From Linum tenue (lineage: Eukaryota > Streptophyta > Magnoliopsida > Malpighiales > Linaceae), in the NCBI GenBank assembly GCA_946122785.1, contig CAMGYJ010000010.1, positions 8,221,467-8,285,466 on the forward strand: a DNA stretch of 64,000 nt, given 5' to 3'. A program made the translations under genes and the position numbers. Every line of letters begins with the position of its first letter. Position 1 is the first letter of the stretch. Shown piece by piece: positions 1 through 10,699 of this stretch. The notes beneath the pieces were generated by a model that made no database searches, was not told where the DNA came from, and saw nothing but the letters and a program-made list of their open reading frames with translations.

Positions 1-782
1 CGACGCTTAGTAGGAAAATCTCTTGTGGGCCTTGGTAAAAGATGGGTTGTTACACTACCTAAGAGAACTACTCCATAAAAGAGGAAAGAAGATACATAGA
101 ATAATTGGGGAAGACTTGATGTTGAGGAAGATGGCTCCTCTCTTCTAGCTCCTCCTTCTTCTAATCTCCTTCCTTCAGCTTTTCCCTCTTCTTTGTGTCT
201 CTAACCATAAATTCTATCTCAAAATCAGCTCTCTTAAGTGGGGGAAATGGGTCTTCTATTTATAGCCTTTAGAGGATGGAGAGGTTCGCGGCCGGATCTT
301 CCACCTTGAAGTCGTGATCTGCCGCCGCCGCCGTTTTGGCCTTCAGGCATGAGGAGTTCGCGGGCTTACTTCACAGTCGTGATCCGTGAAGTGCGGCCTT
401 GAACTTCCTCGGTTAATATGAAATGTGGTCGTGAACGAACTGGGAAAACTTTATGTTTCTCCTCGTTGGCTTCTTCACAAAGTTCGCACCCTCAGCCTCC
501 AAGATCGTGGTCGCGATCCTTTCGTTGAGTTCGCCGTCTTTGTTCTCGGCCGTGATCTCCATCTCTAGGCCACGATCATCAACATTCTGCCCCTTTTTCT
601 ACACTTGTTTCCTTTTACGTACCTAATTCGCATGTATTGTCTAAAGCACCATAATATGAAGGGTAAATAACACCAATTTAGGTGTTAAGAACAATCGATG
701 CTATTCAGACGATTATGCACATGAATTTACACTAAATAAACCCCAATATGAAGGGTAAATAACACCAATTTAGGTGTTATCA
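1..782 (-). mobile_element. Athila-type LTR (family B), partial, runs off the left edge
   Basis: Read on the minus strand, this begins at 782 with TGATAACACC and closely follows the LTR that begins at 49424 on the plus strand: same opening, same TATAAATAG box (here 256-264) and the same run of G-poor, CGTGATC-rich sequence. It is therefore an LTR of the same Athila-like Ty3/gypsy family in opposite orientation. The far end lies outside the window. Next to its start a 34-bp stretch occurs twice (654-687 and 746-779), so the LTR edge is partly duplicated. No coding capacity is seen. Confidence 0.75.
256..264 (-). promoter_or_regulatory. TATA box of family-B LTR
   Basis: The minus strand reads TATAAATAG, matching the box at 49987-49995 in the sister LTR in sequence and relative position. 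It would be the element's own promoter. Confidence 0.6.
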
Positions 783-1319
783 AGCCATGATTATCGCACA
801 AATTTCAAATTTTTTAGTGCTTCAAGCACATGTTGATGAATGATTCTTATGGCATACATTGAGAGTGTTTTGGAACCTAAATTTTTGCCCAAATTTTCAT
901 ATTGAGTGTTCCAAACACCTTGTCATGTGCATTGTTCCTCACATGGGCTACATCAAGAAGTGGATGTCGCTTTCGCCCTAGCCAGGAGGTAGAGCCCTTG
1001 TTTCGCGAAACTGTAGGTGTGATGCCATGAGCAGCAATGTAAGTTGAGGCTCGAAAGTTGAACCCTTTAAGTGGGAGCACCAACATCGAGTCTATTGTTT
1101 TCACGTGTCTTGGCTTCACCTGTTGGGAAGGTCCCAACTTGAGTTTGTGCTTCACATCAAGGTGGTTGTATGATTTCTTGACTACGATTCACCTCGTAAG
1201 TTGCTAGCTTCACCGCTACCAACGATCTAAATTGTATAACGATGTGAGAGTCAATCATGTTGCACCTGTTTGAGCTAGGTTTGTTTGGGGAAGAGTAAAC
1301 TATTAACTGTGGCAGAGTT
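783..1319 (+). mobile_element. Athila 3' non-coding region upstream of an LTR
   Basis: The stretch around 830-940 resembles the plus-strand Athila 3' untranslated region at 48310-48440 (phrases such as GATGAATG followed by CTTATGG, then TTTTGGAACCT). The purine-rich block before 1320 sits where a polypurine tract is expected. The short open frame on the minus strand (877-1155) has no recognisable domain and I do not treat it as a gene. Confidence 0.5.
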
Positions 1320-2605
1320 TGATTCAGGCTTAATTCTACATATTTATACCCCTTCCCTTGATGTTTGACTTGTGATTAATCGTTCTTTAGACCATTTCAT
1401 GCTAGGTTGTGCTTGGTTGAGTATATTTCAAGTCCTAGAAGGTGAATAAGGCGAAAGGAATGATTATCGGGCCATTTGGAGTCAAAACCGGGACAACGTG
1501 AAGAAGTTGTTGAAAGTCAAGGTTCGTATAGTAGAAATTCACGACCAGACCGTGACTTCCACAAAGAAGTCGTGAGAATTACAAGGTTCTAAGAACCAAA
1601 CTGTAGTTCGCGGGTGCTTGAAGATGTCAAGGTTTCAAATCTGACATTTGCAACGAAACCCTAAGATTTGTAAACGAAATGGTGGGCTTTAGTTTGACGT
1701 CACGATTTCCCTATTAATGTCACTATCGTTACGTTCAACCTTGCCATTTGACACTTTTGGGTATAAATAGGAGCTAAAGGCATTTTTCAAAGGGGGCTAG
1801 TTTTAGAGAGAGACAGCGGCAGCTGCCTCTTAGAGTGAGAGTGACAAACAAGGATCACTAGGTGGTGATTCGAGGCTTCCGTTCCCAATTGGAGGCAGGA
1901 TTTCCACCAAAGGATTAAAGATTGAGCACTAGGAGAAACCATATTCACTTGGGTGTGTAGAACTCTAGGTATATAATGATTGAATGATTCTTATGCTTGT
2001 ACGAACTCTTGATTATATATTGAATTGAGTTATTTCATGTAATTGGTTTGGGTATTGATCAAACTCTCCTATTTGTGCTACTAACCAATGGGAGAGAATA
2101 TCTCATTAGGTTGATTGTAACACTTTCTCAATTCTTTATTGTGGGTTAATTTATCGAGCATAATATAGGACTACAATATTGTATTGGATCATTACCCTTT
2201 AAAGGGAATCTAAATTTCATGCCCTAGGTGTTCTATTTTGGAGGATGTGGAAACTCTCCTTCTAGATAGTTCATCCTAGGTGAGTTTGGATAACTGGAAC
2301 AGGGAGTTCAAACGGGTTTAGGAATTTATGCAGTATAAATCCTGAGTGGGAAAGATTAGAACGTCAATCATCGGTCTAATATGTGGCTAGAGAGAAGCAT
2401 ACCCGAGTGACTTTCTATCAAACATACTTTATTTCCTTTGCATGTTTAGTTGATAGCTTAAACCAAACTCGATTTTCCAAATAACAAATATTTCAAGAAG
2501 TAATAGTAGATTTGTCGCTTGGATTAATAACTAAAGTTTAATTCCGCTATACTACACCTGATCGAGGGTGCACTTGGCCTTCGGTCGGGATAGTAGTACA
2601 GGTAG
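1320..2605 (+). mobile_element. Athila-type LTR (family A), plus strand
   Basis: It starts with TGATTCAGG and has TATAAATAG at 1762-1770, about 440 bp in. Minus-strand copies at 12087, 15009 and 60806 share the TGATTCGGG start or the sequence downstream of it. The right end is approximate because the sequence runs into a hAT insertion at 2629. Length of about 1.3 kb fits Athila LTRs. Confidence 0.6.
1762..1770 (+). promoter_or_regulatory. TATA box of family-A LTR
   Basis: TATAAATAG inside the LTR, matching the family's other copies (14638-14647 and 60429-60437 on the minus strand). Confidence 0.55.
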
Positions 2606-2628
2606 CGAGTTAGGGCTATGAGCTGGTT

Positions 2629-3324
2629 TAGGGTGGGCAACGAGACAGGATTGTATTCATCCCGTTTAAATGGATACCCAGTCCCATTTAAAGAAAAAAC
2701 TTCATCCCATATCCCAAATCCGTATAGATTAACGGGTACCCATTATCCGTACGGGACGGATAACGGGTACCCGCGAGTAATTCATAAATTTTGGATTTTT
2801 GTTATTTGGGATTTTCTCCGGTAGAGAGCTTGACAACGTAAATACAAAAAATGATCCTAAAACACCTCACTGGGGATGCAATCAAATACAAGAGACTGGT
2901 AACTGGTAAACAACTTGCATTCTCCCATTGTCCATGTTTAGAGTTTAGTAAGAATTGTGTAAACCTTATTTATTTACTGTTGAAAGTTGTGTTCCTTATT
3001 TATGTATCAGTTAAAGCCTGTTCTGGTGGTGGAAATGAATGAGTTGTCGTTGGAAATGGATTTGAGCGAGAGGTCATAGGTCTTAGTTGTACATAAGTTT
3101 ATCTTTTTGGGTTTATTTTGCTGGAAATGGCGCTATATTTTGAGTAGGCGGGTAGTACGGGTACTCGTAATATCCAAACAGCTATTAATAAGTAACTTGT
3201 GGGTACCTATCGTAGAATTTCTTAATCCCAAATCTCATCCCGTAAAAAAATTATGGGTATTTGGATATCTGTAACCCTAGAAAAAGGGACGGATATGAGA
3301 ACTAAATACCCGTTGCCCACCCTA
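2629..3324. mobile_element. hAT-type non-autonomous element, 696 bp
   Basis: The two ends are a perfect 14-bp inverted repeat, TAGGGTGGGCAACG, typical of plant hAT elements. Flanking 8-mers AGCTGGTT (2621-2628) and AGTTGGTT (3326-3333) look like an aged target duplication with one mismatch and a 1-bp offset at the right edge. Sub-terminal CGGGTACCC-like motifs repeat near both ends. Two short open frames inside are not recognisable. It interrupts the Athila-derived sequence on either side. Confidence 0.75.
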
Positions 3325-3949
3325 GAGTTGGTTCCCTTTACCAACTCTATTGTATCCTTCATGTGACCTAGATTTTGAAGGAATCAAAGGCACCCTTTCT
3401 ATATACACGACCCTGAGCAAGTATGCTAAGCTTTAGCTTATTCTTTAGGCAAAATTCATCTGTGTAGCCAAAACTTTCACGTTTGTGACAATAATAGCCA
3501 CTTTTGGCGAAATACCAAATATAGCCAGAATTTTAAAAGTTTCATGACAAATATAGCCATTTCCGTTACATATTTTAACGACGTTAATGACACCATTAAT
3601 CAGATTAACAAAATGCTTACTTGGATGCCAACTCACCGGACACCTCATCAACAACTCAACAAAACTTGCCACATGGATTCCATGTCATATTTTAATTTAA
3701 AAATAAATAAAAATAACAATTTATTTTTTCATCCTCTCTCCTCTCCCACCACTCGATGTTGCCGGTCTTCCCCTTCCTCCTCTCATGCTCCCTCTCCTGA
3801 ATTCCAAACCCTCACGCCCAACAATTCCCTCCCTCTTACTTCAATGGAATCAGTCCAAGAAGCAAAATAGAGATAAGAGAGAGAAAGCAATCGACGGCCT
3901 CTTCGTATCTCCCTCAACCTTTTTCCCCTCTTTTTCTTCTTCTCCCTCT

Positions 3950-4347
3950 CACCAAATCAGCCAATCCTGGAGATTGAGGAGGCAAATCAAAGGCCCCTGC
4001 AAACCGACCTTGCATTGCTTGCCCAGCAGCAAGTCCTTTGTTTCCCGACCCAAGAGAGGGTTCTCCGTCGCCATCCACGGTGGCTCCGACAACTGGGTTT
4101 TCTCCCCGGTACCGGTGGAACCGAGACCAATTTCTCCTCGCCTAGAAACAACCTCGCCGCCGCGAATTCCGAACAGGATCAGGCTCCCAAAGACGGTGGG
4201 ATGTCTCCTCAATCGTCGCCGGCGAAGAAGAAGAAGAAGAAGAAGAAGGCTCGGGCTGCAAGTTCCTGCGCTGGTCCAGCTTGCTTCTCTCTCTTTGAGT
4301 ATCGTTTGGGGGTCTCCCCTATTCCGCCGGCTCCAGCTACGAGATAG
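3950..4347 (+). pseudogene. Gene-like cargo inside MULE-1, donor unknown
   Basis: A frame from about 3950 to the TAG at 4345-4347 reads a mixed-composition peptide with motifs such as LALLAQQQV and RHPRWLRQLG, then a lysine run from the AAG repeat. There is no clear start codon and no known domain that I recognise. Its GC content and codon-like texture contrast with the TIR arms. A second coding-like stretch, MGFNGEDYGGNENS, lies at about 4410-4485. I infer captured exon material. It could also be chance open frame in GC-rich DNA. Confidence 0.35.
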
Positions 4348-4654
4348 GTTTTTGTCTTTCTCATTGTGTTTCAAATTTTTTAGGGTTTCTGATTTTGTTG
4401 GGGATTTGAGATGGGTTTCAATGGAGAAGACTATGGTGGGAATGAGAATTCCGTGGAAGAGAATTTGGGCGGAGACAAGATGAAAACATAGAATTTTTTA
4501 TCGATGAAGTGAAAACAGAGGCGGAGGCGACTGAGAGCGACGACGGCGGTTGGAATCCCATTTCTTGGGACATGTGGTCTTGGAAAGCCATTCTTCCTCT
4601 GTTTCGCTGAAAATTTCACAGTAGCAGTAGCAACATTAATTTGTTCAGTCGACA

Positions 4655-4674
4655 GAGAGAGAGAGAGAGAGAGA
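4655..4674 (+). repeat. GA microsatellite
   Basis: About ten GA units inside MULE-1, at the end of its GC-rich cargo. In many plant genes such tracts lie in 5' leaders or promoters. Confidence 0.7.
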
Positions 4675-5163
4675 AAGGGAAGGTAGAAAGATGGGAGTCG
4701 AAGAATTGAAGAAGGAGAAGGAACTACGACGGAAGAGGAGAAGTGGGTAAGGGCGCGTTTGCGGAATTTTCAGTGGTGTCGGTCGGATGTGGGGTTTGGG
4801 CCATTTTTGTTTCTATTTTTTTTTATTTTTTCATTAATCTATGTGGCAATGTTGTTTTAAAATGCCACCAACTCAGCAAACCCGTTAGTCTAGTCAGCCT
4901 GTTACTTAACACCGTCAAAGAATTGGATGGAAGTGGCTATTTTGTGTATTTCCGCAAAAGTGGCTATTATTGGCAAAATCGTCAAAGTTTTGGCTATACA
5001 AGTGTATTTTGCCTATTCTTTATTACTATGGTTTGTGTACAGTTCGCTCACAGAAGCTACCAAAAGGAGAATAGAAACGAAATTTTGAGCTTTCCGATTA
5101 TCCAATCCCTATTTTTCTAGGGACATCTTTGTAACTGTAGTTGAATGAGACATCAGCGGGTTA

Positions 5164-5516
5164 GACCATCTCCATCTCCAATCTTTAGCAATTGCTAAAG
5201 TGATGTGGAGCCCATGTGGCATTTTTCTAGCAATTGCTAGGGATGTGGAGGTGCTTTCTAATTTAGCAATCTAGCAATGCCACATAGGTAATTGTTGTCT
5301 TTTTTATTTATTTTTTATTTACTAACTTTTCAATTACAATGTGTTGAGGTAGATTAAAATAATAGATGGGACCCACATTAGAAATTGCTAGTATAATTTA
5401 GAGATGTAGATGACTAGAAATTAGAAATTAATAAGTGATGAATTGCTAAAATTGATGATGTGACTATAATGATCACAGTTAAAAATTGCTAATCAATTTC
5501 AAGGATGGAGATGGTC
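5164..5516. mobile_element. PIF/Harbinger-type MITE, 353 bp
   Basis: Ends are GACCATCTCCA and its complement, flanked by TTA on both sides (5161-5163 and 5517-5519). A 3-bp TTA/TAA duplication and this kind of CATCTCCA terminus are the hallmarks of Tourist-like MITEs. The inside is AT-rich with AGCAATTGCTA-like palindromes and has no coding capacity. It lies about 440 bp beyond the CSN7 stop codon. Confidence 0.75.
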
Positions 5517-5519
5517 TTA

Positions 5520-5956
5520 CACGATCCACTGTGTCGCCAAATTATGTCGAAATTGATGCCATAGCCATCAATTTGCACCCTATGTGTTTGAAGCCTTGAC
5601 TTCGACTACAAACTGTAGTGACCAGAATTTAGCCGCCAATATACTATTATTAATTACAGGTCTCTGCAGAAAAAGGATGCGATGATTAATTGTATTTGTC
5701 AAGATTTTGCTCTAGTGATTTTTCCTTAGTCGCGCCAACAAATTGTACTACAAATTCTGTGCTAAACTGGATAGGAATGAATTCAAATGTTTAGGAAAGA
5801 TTGGAATAATATACTCATAAATATCCATTTCCAAGTAACGCCGTAATGTTCATCATCTATTCCACAAAATCATCCGCCAATCTTAAGCTGGAAATGCCAT
5901 CAACAAAAACTCCAGCAACTTTGCTGTAAACCATGTCCAATCTACAGTAATCTTTT
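5520..5956 (-). other. CSN7 3' flank and probable 3' UTR
   Basis: No gene or repeat is recognised between the CSN7 stop codon and the MITE. The stretch next to the stop codon probably holds the CSN7 3' UTR. The polyadenylation site cannot be placed by eye. Confidence 0.4.
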
Positions 5957-8348
5957 TTAAGATATGGGATGCCGCCTCCTGCAAATTAAGTCATTTTAAT
6001 AGCTTAGAAAATACTATCAAGTATCTAATAAAGGGAGTTCAAATAGTTGAGATATAGACTTCAGCACCGCCGCACCGGAGTAATCTGGTTTCTCAGCAAT
6101 GCCGATTGCTAACAAATGTTCAAGACAATAAGTTCCAAAGCTTAACGTGAAGGTTTGAAATAAAATACCTCTTGGGCCGGCTTCGGTCTTCCTCATAGTC
6201 CATCACTCCACCGGTTTCAGAGTACATCTCTTCGTGCCCTCGGAAGTCGGCATCTGCCTGCTTACAGGGTGTAACTTCTGCCACAATGTAAGTAAGACAC
6301 ATCGACCAACATACCCCACAAGCTACTAAACAATAACATCCTGCTATGACAACAACTAACAACCATTATCATGATAATTAGGTTAAACAACATATCAGTA
6401 ATTCTCACAAGCTACTAAAGAGTAGCCCTTTCTCCAAACAACAAATAAGAGAACCTTCACCAAATAAGACTCTAAGTCGCTTGTCCAGATTTTGTACAAT
6501 GTTCAGCCATTCGACGTTCACGTAGCTGTGTTTGGAACAATAAAATTGGACTTAACTGACCTTGAGGGAAAGAGACTTCTTCACTTCTTCAACCCTATCT
6601 TCTACATCCTTGCGGTGCTTCTTGTCCGCTTCACTCATTGTATCAGCCCACTTGATCTTCTCTTGGATAGACACTAAAAGGTTATCCGATGTAGTCAACC
6701 TAAGCAGAGTATCCATAAGTATAACATCAGTTTCAACACTTACAACTGATGTACAGGGAATAGGAGCAAGCATCAGGACTCAAAAAAACAAGAACGGACT
6801 TTGATTTTCTTCCAAGATATAAAGTAAATATTAAAAATCCAAGATATCTAGTTTCAATCATGTATAACACAATAGCTGAAAGAGCTGCATAACTTTCCTT
6901 TAGTTCACCAACAGAACTTATGAACAAAATATACTAAGCTTTTGGAGAATAATGGAAACTAGCAGAAGACAAGAGAGTTCACCATGCATTTTCTCATTAA
7001 AAAATCCGACCATAGTAAGAACTGTATATCACATACTATTGCATACTTCTAGATTTCCTTCCAGACTACATGCAAACAGGCATCCAATGCATATGGCATA
7101 TATAAACTACCGATTTCCATTCGACATATGAAGGCACCATCTGCAAGGAACTAACAGATTACCAGTCCGACAGAGTATGCAACATGTTCCCAAGTTGTCC
7201 TGGCCTTAGATCTCTACCAGCCGCAAATTGTACCTGTACTACAAAGAAATAATAGATGAACTTCGAAGGATCGACGAACAGAGACCATTGTAGAGTACCA
7301 AAAAAGCAGTAAGGAAATTCCCAAAATCCCAGACCTCCAAGCACCTTCGTAACTGGTCAAGCTTTCCTCTGACAATTCCCTAAAACCAACCAAGTAACAA
7401 GGAAACAAGTAAGCAATTTATCTAACAGAAAAATGAGGGAAAAGTTAACGACAATAAAATTTTCACTCTTCTTTTATTGGAGCTGACATTAATCCCAAAC
7501 AAAAAAGCCTACAAAACCTGGACCTTTAATAAAAACATCGAGAACAAAGCTGAAGGGAGACCTACCGAATACATACACTCGTTAATGAGGAAATCTTCAA
7601 GTTCGCGAACATTAGTAACATCCAACTCCTGCATTAGCTTATCATACGGAAGTACCTGGCAGAAGGTCCATTATTTAGTCATGCAAAGTACGAACAAAAA
7701 CCGTTTAGCAATGCAAGGAGGTCAATCTGAGTCTCAAGAAGCTCAAGCTGTTAGTTGGTGTAACATTATCTCCAACAAAATTAGTATGTAACAAACATTT
7801 TGAGCGCAGTAATGTAAGGTTACCTTGTTTGATTCAGCCAGCGTAAGGACTGTAAGTTGCTTCAGCTTGAGTATTTGGTCAGGAACCAACTGTGGAAGAC
7901 GAGCCATATTACCTGTCCATAAACAAAATTTCACCACCACAGCGAATGACAGAAAGCAAACAAGGGTTTTCTGTTCCATGGAGGTGCCCAAATGCTTACC
8001 CTTGTAATCACTCCATGTGCCATGTGCAAACAACCGAAGCGTATCAAGCAGCGTGGCACTCTCAGTCCTTTCAAGCTGAGGAAGTCATTAGTCGGGCAGC
8101 ACACAATAAGCAAACAAGATGCAAGTGGCATACAGATAGAATCCATCCATCCATCATGTTCGAGGCAGCAGTAGATGGAAAATACTGACCTCGGCGACGC
8201 TAGGCACAGCGAGAATCTCTGAGAAGGCAAAGAGGGAAGGGTTGGAAGTAGCCTCCAGAACAAGGGGAGCAATTGCTGAACCCTTAAGTGAAGAAGCTTG
8301 TTTCACGAAGTGATCGATCATTTCTGCTTGTTTCTGCTCGATGTCCAT
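5957..8348 (-). CDS. CSN7: COP9 signalosome complex subunit 7 (CSN7/FUS5)
   Basis: CSN7 is a PCI-domain subunit of the nuclear COP9 signalosome, which removes NEDD8 from cullin-RING ligases and represses photomorphogenesis in the dark. Nine exons with GT-AG borders can be placed: 8348-8190, 8075-8000, 7912-7824, 7655-7566, 7379-7335, 7233-7163, 6699-6561, 6257-6169 and 5978-5957. They join in frame to 780 nt, 259 aa plus stop, close to the 260 aa of the Arabidopsis protein. Diagnostic stretches are MDIEQKQAE at the start, [55 protein letters not shown] and the basic tail RPKRRRHP. The PCI region covers roughly residues 45-165, followed by a helical, Lys/Glu-rich segment. The intron-5 donor (GAG then GTCTGG) is weak. 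The frame is intact, so the gene looks functional. Mobile elements lie close on both sides. Confidence 0.96.
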
Positions 8349-8593
8349 CTTCTCGAAGAACCCTGGAAACCCTAGATTGCAGACGCAATACTACCGCTAA
8401 ACTACGGAGAGAGAATTAATGAAGACTCCGTCGGGGAGAATTGAAGAAAGTAAAAAGGGAAAAGGTAGAATTTTAAAAATAAAGGCTACTGCAAGAAGGA
8501 ATTTGAGTTTAGAGCTGTCGCTCGCAGAGCCGGGGCTCGGTTGGGCGGGTGCGATTTGGTTGCGGGCCGGACGACGGGAGCGCCTGCTTTGTT
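8349..8593 (-). promoter_or_regulatory. CSN7 5' leader and proximal promoter
   Basis: About 245 bp separate the CSN7 start codon from the MULE-2 target duplication. Next to the gene the minus strand is pyrimidine-rich (a leader-like texture). Farther out it is GC-rich. I see no clean TATA box; the best AT block is near 8465-8490. Any promoter elements farther upstream are displaced by MULE-2. Confidence 0.45.
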
Positions 8594-8602
8594 TTCTTTT
8601 TA

Positions 8603-9956
8603 GGCAAAATACACATTTATAGCCATAAGTTTGCGCTTTGTGACAACAATAGCCAAATTTTGGAAAATACACAGATATAGCCAGAATTTTGAAACTAGTT
8701 TGACATATTTAGCCATTTTCATTAAAAAGTTTGACGCCGTTAGTAATTCTGTGAGTAACGTGGACATTACGCTGATGTGTACGCCACCTCAGCACCCACA
8801 TCATGTCTCAGTCACCATAGCATGCCATGTGTACTGCCATGTCAGATTAAAAAATATTATTTTTAAAAATTATTTATAAAAAAATAATTATTACTTTGTG
8901 CCCTTAATTATGAAACACAAAGTAGCCACTGGAGTTAGAGGATTCTGTTTCGAATTTTTCGAGGAAGTCTGCGATGGCGATAGCGGGGATTAGGTTTTTC
9001 GTTTCTCGATCTGGGTTTTCAGCTTCTTACTTCTTTGTCGCTTCGCCTCCCTCCCTTCCCCACCATATACAGAGATAGCACAACGTATCCTTCGAAGCTT
9101 TTCTACAGTTGAGAATCCAGATGCAACACCACCAGCAAAAACCCACCTCGGTCGTCACCTTCTCCCCGATCTCACCTAGCTTCAATTTGTACTCTAACTC
9201 CGACGACGAAACCCTTGTCGAGCTACAGTAGTGCGATTCTCCAGCTACGGCGACATGGCATCTTCTACAGTCGTCCACAGTGCTTCAATTACGGCAACGA
9301 TTGGGATTCTTCAGTCTCAAGATCTGGATTTTTGAAGGAGTAAGTCCGCTGGAGATAGTGCGTCTTGGATTTCGTTTTCGCGAAGATCGCTTGCTTAGAA
9401 ATCGAACGGAGCTTCTAGATCTGCTCTCAAGGAAAAGAAAGGCGGAGCCAAGTCGACAACCGCTGCCGCCGACCAACTTTCCGAGCGCGAGCTTCCTTCT
9501 CCTCTCTGGCTTTCGCCTTTTCTCCCACCAGTTTACTCCTTACCTCACACACAAATACCTTTATTTGGTTTAATGGCAGATCGATGCCGAGAGAAACGGG
9601 AATGCGATTGGTGTTCTTTCTTTTTGTTGGTAGGAATCGATTTGGCGTTCTTTACTTGTCTGGGTAAAGGGAAGTGGGGAATTGGGTTGAACTTCACCAT
9701 CGAAGAAAGAGGAAGAGGAAGACGGAGAAGGGGAAAAAGGTTTTAGCAATTTTCTATTAATTAAAAAAATGATAATTTCAATCTGACATTATCTTTTTAT
9801 GAAAAATTACCACGTCAGTAAAAATCGTTAGTCCAGTCGGCATTAATTACTGTTCCGTTAAAGTTGTTGACGAAATGGCTATATCTGTGTATTTGTTAAA
9901 ATCTGGCTATTATTGTCACAAAGTGCAAATTTATGGCTATGGAGGTGTATTTTGTC
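8603..9956. mobile_element. MULE with gene-like cargo (MULE-2), 1354 bp
   Basis: Perfect 9-bp target duplication TTCTTTTTA at 8594-8602 and 9957-9965. The long inverted repeats start GGCAAAATACAC on the left and GACAAAATACAC (complement) on the right, and share the TAGCCA blocks of MULE-1, so the two are one family. There is no transposase. The middle (about 8930-9750) is GC-rich and gene-like. The insertion point is about 250 bp upstream of the CSN7 start codon. Confidence 0.87.
9121..9231 (+). pseudogene. Short coding-like cargo in MULE-2, possible DUF1645 N-terminus
   Basis: An ATG opens a 36-codon frame with FSPISPSFNLYS followed by an acidic run and a TAG stop. The ISPSFNxYS motif reminds me of the N-terminus of plant DUF1645 proteins, but the usual AEIAARV continuation is missing. 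Surrounding GC-rich DNA is open in other frames. I read it as a broken captured fragment; the family call is tentative. Confidence 0.3.
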
Positions 9957-9965
9957 TTCTTTTTA

Positions 9966-10690
9966 TTCAATTTTCATTTTTATTTTTATCTTCGTATCAG
10001 CAATGTAACATATTATACAAATCCCATCTCGACAAGAGAGATCCATGATTCATAATGGCCCGACTCTGACTGCAAATCTCAATCAACGCCCAAGCATAAT
10101 TACCGACCGGGTTCGCATAGAATATTAAGCAATAAAAATTATCGAACCACGGACCTCCTAGGTGTACCTTACTTCGGTTTTAGGTTTCGTTATCTAGCCA
10201 ACCTATAATAGTGATTAAGTTAACTAACCTAACTACACTACCCTAGTTTGATTATTTACAAGGTTGGAGCTCTCTTCATCAACGACACATGAGCAACAAC
10301 TTATCCCTTCCATCAAAAGATACGGAGGTGAAGGTTTTGGTGATCGATATGGCATCAGATTGCAAGTATCGAGGTGCCACTTGGAAGTGTCGACCCAGGT
10401 GGGTGACAAATGCTCTGTCATGCACCTTACCATACTTGTCCTTGGCCATCTGGACAAATAGTTGGACTATTGTCCTTCTCAAGTGTACGGAACTCGTGCA
10501 TGGAGGTGATGGAGCATGTACAAGTGTCTGGTGTTGACAGAACCTCCGCTCTTGTTCTTACGCGTAAGATAATGACTCATCCCGAATATCATAATAAAAA
10601 TCTCAATTAATGCCCAAGTATAAACCTTAACCGGGTGCAATATAGAGCAAGTATGTTTAAATATCAACTCGGGTCTGACCATGTACCTCT
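9966..10690 (-). mobile_element. Athila internal fragments, including an env-like scrap
   Basis: Minus-strand sequence at 10279-10482 reads KDKYGKVHDRAFVTHL, resembling the part of the Athila env-like protein also seen at 47500-47600 (DHRLAALHGGVFVTRI). It is bracketed by two diverged copies of one leader-like sequence (about 10065-10130 and 10590-10650), and a related leader occurs at 12370-12560. This is a scrambled remnant with no intact ORF. Confidence 0.5.
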
Positions 10691-10699
10691 ACTTAGATC

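Larger units (their letters stand above)
3448..5013. mobile_element. MULE with gene-like cargo (MULE-1), 1566 bp
   Basis: Perfect 9-bp target duplication TATTCTTTA at 3439-3447 and 5014-5022. Terminal inverted repeats of nearly 200 bp begin GGCAAAAT at both ends and carry repeated TAGCCA blocks. A 9-bp duplication with long TIRs is the Mutator-like signature. No transposase is present. The centre (about 3740-4620) is GC-rich and gene-like, unlike the AT-rich arms: a plus-strand frame stays open through 3950-4347, includes an AAG run at 4226-4249 and ends in a stop. This suggests captured host sequence (Pack-MULE), but I cannot name the donor. It shares its TIR family with the element at 8603-9956. 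Confidence 0.85.

Noticed and set aside
3949..4374. 141-codon minus-strand frame rich in Leu and Arg
   Set aside because: It is the complement of an AAG repeat and GC-rich cargo; composition is low-complexity and there is no domain.
6492..6804. Plus-strand frames of 61 and 80 codons
   Set aside because: They lie antisense to CSN7 exon 7, whose coding sense is certain.
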